Shown here piece by piece: positions 58,902 through 64,000 of a DNA stretch of 64,000 nucleotides. This DNA is from Thermococcus sp. SY098. Its GTDB lineage: Archaea; Methanobacteriota_B; Thermococci; Thermococcales; Thermococcaceae. The DNA is taken from contig NZ_CP141821.1 in NCBI RefSeq assembly GCF_035621495.1, forward strand, positions 1,969,622-2,033,621, in the 5' to 3' direction. Positions within the stretch are counted from its first letter, which is position 1. Each line of letters begins with the position of its first letter. Below the pieces are notes generated by a model. The model made no database searches. It was not told the DNA's origin and saw only the letters and a program-made list of their open reading frames with translations. The translations under genes were made by a program, and so were the position numbers.

Positions 58902-58924
58902 GCCTTTCTTTTCCTCTTTTCTCC
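58902..58924 (+). terminator. T-rich tract after S27e
   Basis: GCCTTTCTTTTCCTCTTTTC directly follows the stop and precedes a separate promoter for the aIF2-alpha gene cluster. Confidence 0.4.
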
Positions 58925-58988
58925 GAAACTTTAAAAACCTCTTTTGCCAACAATCAAGGGGTAAAAACAATTTTAGGAGATGGTGAAA

Positions 58989-59816
58989 ATGCCAAGGAGA
59001 GCAAGAGAATTTCCTGAAGAGGGGGAGTTTGTGATTGCAACCGTTAAGAGCATCCATCCTTACGGAGCATTCCTCACGCTTGACGAGTATCCAGGAAAGG
59101 AGGGTTTTATGCATATAAGTGAAGTTGCATCAACTTGGGTGAAAAACATAAGGGACTACCTAAAAGAGGGGCAGAAGGTTGTTGCGAAGGTTATAAGAGT
59201 CGATCCGAGAAAGGGGCATATCGACTTAAGCCTGAAGCGTGTGACCCAGCAACAGAGAAAGGCTAAGATTCAGGAATTCAAGAGAGCCCAAAAGGCTGAA
59301 AACCTCTTAAAAATGGCAGCTGAAAAGATCGGTAAAGACTTTGAAGATGCATGGAGAGAAGTGTGGGTGCCACTTGAGGAAGAATATGGGGAAGTTTATG
59401 CAGCTTTTGAAGACGCTGCTCAAAATGGGATTGAAGTGCTCAAAGACCTTGTGCCCGAGGAGTGGCTTCCAGTTCTTGAGGAGATAATCAAGAGCTATGT
59501 TGAAATCCCGACTGTTACAATTGATGCTGAATTTGAAATCACAGTTCCAAAGCCGAACGGCATTGAAATAATTAAGGAAGCATTGATAAGAGCAAGAGAT
59601 AGGGCAAACAAAGAAAAGGATATTGAAGTCAAGTTCACCTATCAGGGAGCACCCCGCTATAGAATCGACATCACCGCGCCTGATTATTACAAAGCCGAGG
59701 AAGTTCTTGAGGATATAGCAGAGGAGATACTGAGAGTTATCAAAAAGGCGGGTGGAGAGGCGACACTGATTAGAAAGGAGAAGAGGATTAAGAAAATTAA
59801 GAGGAGAGGCAAATGA
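58989..59816 (+). CDS. eif2a: Translation initiation factor aIF2 alpha subunit
   Basis: A 275-residue subunit that, with beta and gamma, delivers initiator Met-tRNA to the ribosome. The N-terminal S1/OB domain (EEGEFVIATVKSIHPYGAFLT, about 10-30; DPRKGHIDLSLKRVT) is followed by a helical domain and a C-terminal alpha/beta domain that binds aIF2 gamma. The regulatory serine segment of eukaryotic eIF2-alpha is replaced by ...EVASTWVKNIRDYLKEG. The start is ATG 58989 after GGTGAAA. Overlaps the nop10 start by 4 nt (ATGA). Confidence 0.96.
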   Translation: MPRRAREFPEEGEFVIATVKSIHPYGAFLTLDEYPGKEGFMHISEVASTWVKNIRDYLKEGQKVVAKVIRVDPRKGHIDLSLKRVTQQQRKAKIQEFKRAQKAENLLKMAAEKIGKDFEDAWREVWVPLEEEYGEVYAAFEDAAQNGIEVLKDLVPEEWLPVLEEIIKSYVEIPTVTIDAEFEITVPKPNGIEIIKEALIRARDRANKEKDIEVKFTYQGAPRYRIDITAPDYYKAEEVLEDIAEEILRVIKKAGGEATLIRKEKRIKKIKRRGK

Positions 59817-59995
59817 GGTTCCGCATAAGGAAATGTCCCAAATGCGGGAGGTATACCCTAAAAGAGACATGTCCAGCATGTGGTGAAAAGACTAAGGTAG
59901 CCCATCCTCCGAGGTTTTCACCTGAGGATCCGTATGGAGAGTACAGGAGAAAGCTTAAGAGGGAGCTTTTAGGTATTGGGAGGCGCCCAGAATGA
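59813..59995 (+). CDS. nop10: H/ACA RNP protein Nop10
   Basis: A 60-residue core component of H/ACA guide RNA-protein complexes that make pseudouridine. The N-terminal zinc ribbon CPKCGRYTLKETCPACGEKT (8-27) and the C-terminal helix with PPRFSPEDPYGEYRRKLKREL match the family exactly. It overlaps aIF2-alpha upstream and the proteasome chaperone downstream, each by 4 nt, the classical archaeal gene string. Confidence 0.97.
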   Translation: MRFRIRKCPKCGRYTLKETCPACGEKTKVAHPPRFSPEDPYGEYRRKLKRELLGIGRRPE

Positions 59996-60786
59996 AAGAA
60001 ACTGTTGTAGTTGTGTATGAAAAACCTGAAATCTACGATCCAATCTTTATTGAAGGTCTGCCCGGAATAGGACTGGTTGGAAAACTTGCAGCTGAGCATC
60101 TAATTCAGGAGCTCAACGCTAAAAAGTTTGCCGAGCTTTATTCACCCCACTTCATGCATCAAGTATTAATCAAGAAAGATTCAACCGTTGATCTTATGAA
60201 AAACGAGTTCTACTACTGGAAGAGCCCAGATGAAGAGCACAGAGATTTAATAATAATCACAGGGGACACACAAGTCCCTCCAACAGACAGCTATGGTCAC
60301 TTTGAAGTGGTCGGTAAGATGCTTGACTTTGTTGAGCAGTTTGGCACAAGGGAGATAATAACAATGGGCGGCTATCAGGTCCCGGAGCTTCAGGGTGAGC
60401 CTAAGGTTTTGGCATCATTCACTGATTTAGAGACGAAGGAGAGATATAAGCAGATTCTTGGCGACATGGTGGTATTCAGAGAAGATGAAGGAGGAGCAAT
60501 TGTCGGAGCAGCCGGACTTCTGCTTGGGATAGGAAAGCTTAGGGGAATGAGAGGGGCATGCTTCCTTGGCGAGAGTCTTGGATACATAGTCGATGCTAAA
60601 GCAGCTAAGTCAGTGTTGACAGTTGTAGCAAAGGTCCTTAACCTCGAAATTGACATGACTGCACTTGAGGAGAGAGCAAAAGAAACTGAGGAAATTCTTA
60701 GGAAAGTACAGGAAATGCAGAGGGCAATGTTTGAACAACAGCTGCCCCAACCAAGTCATGAGGAGGAAGACAGGGGGTATCTCTGA
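59992..60786 (+). CDS. Proteasome assembly chaperone (PAC2/PbaA-PbaB family)
   Basis: A 264-residue PAC2-family chaperone-like protein. The N-terminal IFIEGLPGIGLVGKLAAEHL (18-37) and the GGYQVPELQGEPKVLAS (about 125-141) and GAIVGAAGLLLGIGKLRGM (about 163-181) segments match archaeal PbaA/PbaB. In Pyrococcus, PbaB assists alpha-ring assembly through its C-terminal tail. Here the C terminus is acidic and glutamine-rich and ends GYL, resembling a proteasome-docking Hb-Y-X tail. Coupled to nop10 by a 4-nt overlap. Confidence 0.85.
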   Translation: MKETVVVVYEKPEIYDPIFIEGLPGIGLVGKLAAEHLIQELNAKKFAELYSPHFMHQVLIKKDSTVDLMKNEFYYWKSPDEEHRDLIIITGDTQVPPTDSYGHFEVVGKMLDFVEQFGTREIITMGGYQVPELQGEPKVLASFTDLETKERYKQILGDMVVFREDEGGAIVGAAGLLLGIGKLRGMRGACFLGESLGYIVDAKAAKSVLTVVAKVLNLEIDMTALEERAKETEEILRKVQEMQRAMFEQQLPQPSHEEEDRGYL

Positions 60787-60813
60787 CCCTTATTCTCCTT
60801 TTTTGGTGGTTTT

Positions 60814-62079
60814 ATGCACGTGGATGCCGATCTGCACATACATTCGCGATACTCAAAAGCAGTCTCAAAATTGATGGTTTTTCCAGTTCTTGCTGAGTAT
60901 GCTAAACTTAAGGGACTTAACCTTGTTGGCACGGGAGATATTCTGAATCCTAAATGGGAAGAGGAGCTCTTAAAACATGCAGAAAAAGTTGATGAAGGCA
61001 CATATGAGATTAAAGGTGTTAGATTTCTCCTCACAGCCGAAGTGGAAGACAGCAGAAGGGTTCACCATGTCTTAATTTTCCCAAGCATTGATGCAGTTAG
61101 GGAGATGCGGGAGCGTTTGAGGAAGCATTCTAAAGACATAGACAGTGAGGGCAGACCTCACCTGAACTTAAGGGGAGCAGAAATAGCGGATCTGGCTAAT
61201 GAATTCGATGTTCTGATTGGCCCGGCGCATGCATTCACCCCGTGGACAGCTTTGTATAAGGAGTATGACAGCTTAAAAGAATGTTATGAAAATGCTGAGG
61301 TACATTTCCTTGAGCTCGGGCTTTCAGCTGATTCACAAATGGCGGACATGATAAAAGCCCACCATAGGCTAACCTATCTATCAAATTCAGATGCCCATTC
61401 TCCCCAGCCCCACCGTTTGGGAAGGGAGTTTAACCGTTTCGAGGTTAAAGATGCGACTTTTGAAGAAATTAGGAAGGCGATTCTAAAAAGAGGTGGAAGA
61501 AAAATAATTCTCAATGCAGGCTTAGATCCAAGATTAGGTAAGTATCACTTAACTGCCTGCTCCAAATGTTATGCAAAATACAGGCTTGAGGATGCCAAAA
61601 GGCTAAACTGGAGGTGCGAGCGCTGTGGAGGAGCTATAAAGAAGGGCGTGAGGGATAGGATTTTGGAGCTTGCTGATACAAGGGGGAGACCGGAAGACAG
61701 ACCTCCTTACCTCCATCTTGCTCCTTTAGCAGAGATAATCTCAATGGTGACTGGGAAGGGTATTGAAACTAAGAGTGTAAAGGCAGTTTGGGAAAGGCTT
61801 TTGAGGGAATTTGGCAGTGAGATTAAGGTTTTAGTTGATGTTCCAATTGAAAGTATAGCACAGCTTATTGGCGAAGACATAGCTAAAGCTATTTGGGCTT
61901 TCCGCAATGAAAAGCTCATAATTATTCCGGGTGGTGGAGGTAAGTACGGCGAGATTAAGTTGCCCGATGAAATAAAAAGGGCAAAAATTCAGGATTTGAA
62001 CAGCATTGAGATAAAACAGGAGGAAGTCCATTATAAACCAAAGCAGGCTTCAATTCTGAGTTTTTTGAAAAAGAAATAG
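60814..62079 (+). CDS. Endonuclease Q (PHP-domain deaminated-DNA repair nuclease, TIGR00375)
   Basis: Cuts DNA 5' of deaminated bases (uracil, hypoxanthine) and abasic sites. The 421-residue protein has a PHP metal-binding core: DADLHIHSRYS (4-14) with metal histidines, LTAEVEDSRRVHH (about 70-82), GPAHAFTPW (about 137-145) and NSDAHSPQPHRLG (about 190-202). A zinc finger CSKCYAKY...CERCGG (about 249-274) and a helical C-terminal region follow. The final residues QASILSFLKKK (about 411-421) fit a PCNA-interacting motif (Q-x-x-h-x-x-F-L). Start ATG after GGTGGTTTT. Confidence 0.92.
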   Translation: MHVDADLHIHSRYSKAVSKLMVFPVLAEYAKLKGLNLVGTGDILNPKWEEELLKHAEKVDEGTYEIKGVRFLLTAEVEDSRRVHHVLIFPSIDAVREMRERLRKHSKDIDSEGRPHLNLRGAEIADLANEFDVLIGPAHAFTPWTALYKEYDSLKECYENAEVHFLELGLSADSQMADMIKAHHRLTYLSNSDAHSPQPHRLGREFNRFEVKDATFEEIRKAILKRGGRKIILNAGLDPRLGKYHLTACSKCYAKYRLEDAKRLNWRCERCGGAIKKGVRDRILELADTRGRPEDRPPYLHLAPLAEIISMVTGKGIETKSVKAVWERLLREFGSEIKVLVDVPIESIAQLIGEDIAKAIWAFRNEKLIIIPGGGGKYGEIKLPDEIKRAKIQDLNSIEIKQEEVHYKPKQASILSFLKKK

Positions 62080-62081
62080 AA

Positions 62082-62687
62082 TCACAGGAAAAGCGGTTTT
62101 ATCAAAACAGCAACTACTGGCACAGCTACATTGTCATCAATTACTTTTTGGTACTCGGCAAGCATTAAAATTACGGACCATGCAATTTTCATTAGGAAAT
62201 TTAACTGAGGCAGTATAAGAAAAGCGATGATAACTGCACTTACGATGTAGCCAACGCTCCCTATCCAGTGCTTTCTGAGCTTGACGTTAAAGCCATTCTT
62301 TTTGAAGTAGTAGAATCTTAGAACACCGGTTATTCCATCGCTTACTGCCATTACAAGCATTATTGCTGACGCATAGTTAACATCCATGAAGAGAGCCATG
62401 GCTGAGAACATTATGCAGTAAAACACTTCCCCATAGTTGTTTTTTATTTGATACCATGAAAGTTCTTTGTTCATGAGATGGGTAAGCAACTGTCCAAATG
62501 CAAAGAGCATAACCACTGCGGCAAGCTCCTTTCCAGTTACCAGCCCTTCCCTAAAGAACAGTATTGCAGGAACGCTGCTGAAGTGTATTATTTTTCTATT
62601 TATCCAGGCGTATTCCTCTCCAAGATACTTCGTAAATAAAATTGCCAGCACAGGGAACATGACGCCTATTGCCAGATATTTCAGCAT
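62082..62687 (-). CDS. Dolichol/phytol-kinase-like CTP-transferase family membrane protein
   Basis: A 201-residue integral membrane protein with about seven segments. NRKIIHFSSVPAILFF (about 30-45), LVMAVSDGITGVLRFYYFKK (about 111-130; DG motif), LRKHWIGSVGYIVSA and the C-terminal DDNVAVPVVAVLIKPLFL match the dolichol kinase/phosphatidate cytidylyltransferase-like group, which phosphorylate isoprenoid alcohols with CTP or attach CMP to lipid phosphates. In archaea this could be dolichol kinase for glycosylation or a lipid-recycling kinase. The start is preceded by GGAGGGAATAAG; a TATA sits at 62734-62745 on the minus strand. Confidence 0.78.
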   Translation of the reverse strand: MLKYLAIGVMFPVLAILFTKYLGEEYAWINRKIIHFSSVPAILFFREGLVTGKELAAVVMLFAFGQLLTHLMNKELSWYQIKNNYGEVFYCIMFSAMALFMDVNYASAIMLVMAVSDGITGVLRFYYFKKNGFNVKLRKHWIGSVGYIVSAVIIAFLILPQLNFLMKIAWSVILMLAEYQKVIDDNVAVPVVAVLIKPLFL

Positions 62688-62729
62688 CTTATTCCCTCCA
62701 GTATTTCTGAATTATTGGATATTTTTCAA

Positions 62730-62745
62730 CAGTATTTTATAAGTT
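62730..62745. promoter_or_regulatory. TATA element in the divergent gap between the dolichol-kinase-like gene and thiL
   Basis: AGTATTTTATAAGTTT reads as a TATA box on the minus strand (AACTTATAAAATACT), about 45-57 nt before the 62687 start. On the plus strand it lies about 90 nt before the thiL ATG, which would give a long leader of about 65 nt (62768-62832) that holds no supported gene. Confidence 0.4.
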
Positions 62746-62832
62746 TTCCGCATTCGCTGGAAGTTTCTTCGATAATCGTCGGGGAATGTGTTTGGGCAAC
62801 TCTAATAAACAATTGTCCGTCATATTTAGCTG

Positions 62833-63774
62833 ATGAGTATGGAGCGGGAAATAATAAAAGTCTTTATGGGGCATCTCAAGCTTCAGGGAGACTTACCGTT
62901 AGGAGATGATGCAGGAGCGGTAAAAATTGGCAGAGAATGGCTGGTTGCCACAAACGACATGCTTGTTGAAACAACGGATGTTCCTGAAATAATGACTCCA
63001 GAACAAGTTGGATTTAAAGCTGTGACAATGAACGTGAGTGATTTGGCTGCCATGGGAGCCAAACCAATAGGATTTCTATTTTCCCTTGGCATTCCAAGGA
63101 ATTTTGGCATGGAATACTTGGAAGGAATTGCAAAAGGAATTGCAAGAGCATCTGAATTTTATAAGATTCCTATAATAAGTGCTGATACGAATGAAGCTTG
63201 TGACTTGATAATCGATGGGATTGCACTGGGGAAAACAAAGAGACTTCTGCTTAGAAGCAATGCAAAACCTGGCGATTTGGTTTGTGTTACTGGAGACATT
63301 GGAAGAGCCTTAGCTGGGCTTAAGGTGTATTTTGAAAAGCTTGAGATTGAGAAAAGAATTCAAAAAGTCCTTTACGAGAAGCTCCTCGAGCCAAAGGCCA
63401 GGATTAATGAGGGAATTGCGCTAAGTAGATATGCCAATGCCACAATAGACATAAGCGACGGTATGAGCAAAGAGCTACATCTAATTGCGGAGATGAGCAA
63501 TGTTAAGATTGTGATTGAGTCTGAAAAATTGCCAGTTCGAAAAGAAGTCTTTGAAGTGGCTGAGATTTTGGGATTGGATCCAATTGAAATTGCTTTAGCG
63601 TCTGGAGAGGAGTTTGAACTCATCTTTACAATTCCTGAGGAGCACTTGAACAAGCTCAATTTTGATTTCACTGTGATTGGAATGGTTGAGAAGGGAGAAG
63701 GGGTTTATCTGAAGCGTGAGGATAAGCTGGAAAAAATGCCGATTTTAGGATGGGAGCATCTGGCGAAATCCTAA
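62833..63774 (+). CDS. thiL: Thiamine-monophosphate kinase
   Basis: Phosphorylates thiamine monophosphate to thiamine diphosphate, the last step of TPP synthesis; TPP is used by the 2-oxoacid oxidoreductase in this window. The 313-residue PurM-fold protein has LPLGDDAGAVKIGREW (about 21-36), ATNDMLVETTDVPEIMTP (about 38-55), VTMNVSDLAAMGAKPIGFLF (about 64-83), VTGDIGRALAGLKVYF (about 151-166) and IDISDGMSKELHLIAEMSNV (about 205-224). Weak ribosome binding site; start ATG 62833 or 62839. Confidence 0.95.
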   Translation: MSMEREIIKVFMGHLKLQGDLPLGDDAGAVKIGREWLVATNDMLVETTDVPEIMTPEQVGFKAVTMNVSDLAAMGAKPIGFLFSLGIPRNFGMEYLEGIAKGIARASEFYKIPIISADTNEACDLIIDGIALGKTKRLLLRSNAKPGDLVCVTGDIGRALAGLKVYFEKLEIEKRIQKVLYEKLLEPKARINEGIALSRYANATIDISDGMSKELHLIAEMSNVKIVIESEKLPVRKEVFEVAEILGLDPIEIALASGEEFELIFTIPEEHLNKLNFDFTVIGMVEKGEGVYLKREDKLEKMPILGWEHLAKS

Positions 63775-63895
63775 CATTCTCTCTTCAAATTCTTTCTACT
63801 GATTTTATTGTTTAAGAGGAAGATTCTCTAACTTTTTCTCTTCTTAACCAAAAGCTTAAACTACCATGAAGCCCCATTCTCTTATGGTGAGAAAT

Positions 63896-64000
63896 ATGAG
63901 AGAGGCCATGTATTGGGAGCCTTTGGGGAACAATCGAGTGAGATGTCATCTATGTCCACTGAACTGCATCATTGATGAAGGCAAGAGAGGCTCTTGTAGG
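63896..64000 (+). CDS. amrS: AmmeMemoRadiSam system radical SAM enzyme (5' part only)
   Basis: The first 35 codons of a gene cut by the window edge, behind GGTGAGAAAT. MREAMYWEPLGNNRVRCHLC then PLNCIIDEGKRGSCR matches the N terminus of AmrS proteins, whose early CxxCPxxC-type cysteines precede the radical SAM [4Fe-4S] site. The family is found with AMMECR1 and MEMO-like proteins; its reaction is not established. The 63775-63895 gap holds no gene; CTTAAACTACC near 63855-63865 may be the promoter. Confidence 0.85.
   Translation, partial: MREAMYWEPLGNNRVRCHLCPLNCIIDEGKRGSCR

Overview
The window is a stretch of a hyperthermophilic euryarchaeal chromosome of the order Thermococcales, most like a lower-GC Thermococcus or Palaeococcus. 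The evidence is archaeal information-processing genes (Sm-like protein, L37e, L35Ae, L44e, S27e, aIF2-alpha, Nop10, pelota, PCNA, GINS, TFS, EndoQ), archaeal TATA boxes, GGTGA-type ribosome binding sites 3-7 nt before most starts, T-tracts after genes, and rubredoxin, superoxide reductase and rubredoxin reductase proteins that closely resemble remembered Pyrococcus furiosus proteins. Genes are packed tightly, often with ATGA overlaps. No rRNA, tRNA, IS element or CRISPR array was seen. I cannot name the species.

Layout. 1-14100 is housekeeping: DUF167/DUF402, glycyl-tRNA synthetase, Sm/L37e, a HTH plus solute-binding-fold regulator, a MATE transporter, two VapBC toxin-antitoxin pairs, an MbfA-type ferritin/VIT1 protein, Trm1, L35Ae, prolidase, pelota, and a PurM-fold plus PP-loop gene pair. 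14300-16870 is a ferrous iron uptake operon (feoA, feoB, a Cys-rich FeoC-like gene) behind a near-consensus DtxR-type operator. 16900-36600 holds a sugar nucleotidyltransferase, the c-di-AMP cyclase DacZ, ubiX/Lrp/CYTH, surface proteins, YchF, an M29 aminopeptidase with a frameshift, CorA, an Asp racemase, a cobalamin adenosyltransferase, a large secreted protein, TldD/TldE, ASCH/HAD genes, a sirtuin and GlyA. 36670-38540 is a transcription/replication cluster (TFS, a 55-aa ORF, PCNA, Gins51), followed by an orphan molybdopterin oxidoreductase.

40570-58250 is the most distinctive part: an oxygen- and iron-defence region. It encodes two peroxiredoxins, a two-subunit 2-oxoacid:ferredoxin oxidoreductase, a flavodiiron protein, NAD(P)H:rubredoxin oxidoreductase, rubrerythrin, rubredoxin and superoxide reductase. 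With these come eight further ferritin-like proteins (including an encapsulated-ferritin-type protein without its shell and a DPSL thioferritin), two MIP18-type Fe-S proteins, a cysteine-free Fur/PerR regulator and a small HTH regulator. The known electron path is NAD(P)H -> NROR -> rubredoxin -> superoxide reductase, rubrerythrin or flavodiiron protein. Inside it sit a visibly GC-richer block (about 50.79-52.17 kb; encFtn, dps-like, perR), which looks imported, and a KaiC-type ATPase with a degenerate partner and two membrane proteins, a possible signalling module. Several promoters carry palindromes: a shared TTCGAAC element at the peroxiredoxin and small-HTH genes, a TTCTAATTAGAA palindrome between dps and perR, and a 7-5-7 inverted repeat between duplicated TATA boxes at the rubredoxin gene.

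58300-64000 returns to core biology: L44e (with a GC-rich structured leader), S27e, aIF2-alpha, Nop10, a proteasome assembly chaperone, endonuclease Q with a C-terminal PCNA-binding motif, a dolichol-kinase-like membrane protein, ThiL, and the start of an AmmeMemoRadiSam radical SAM gene cut by the window edge.
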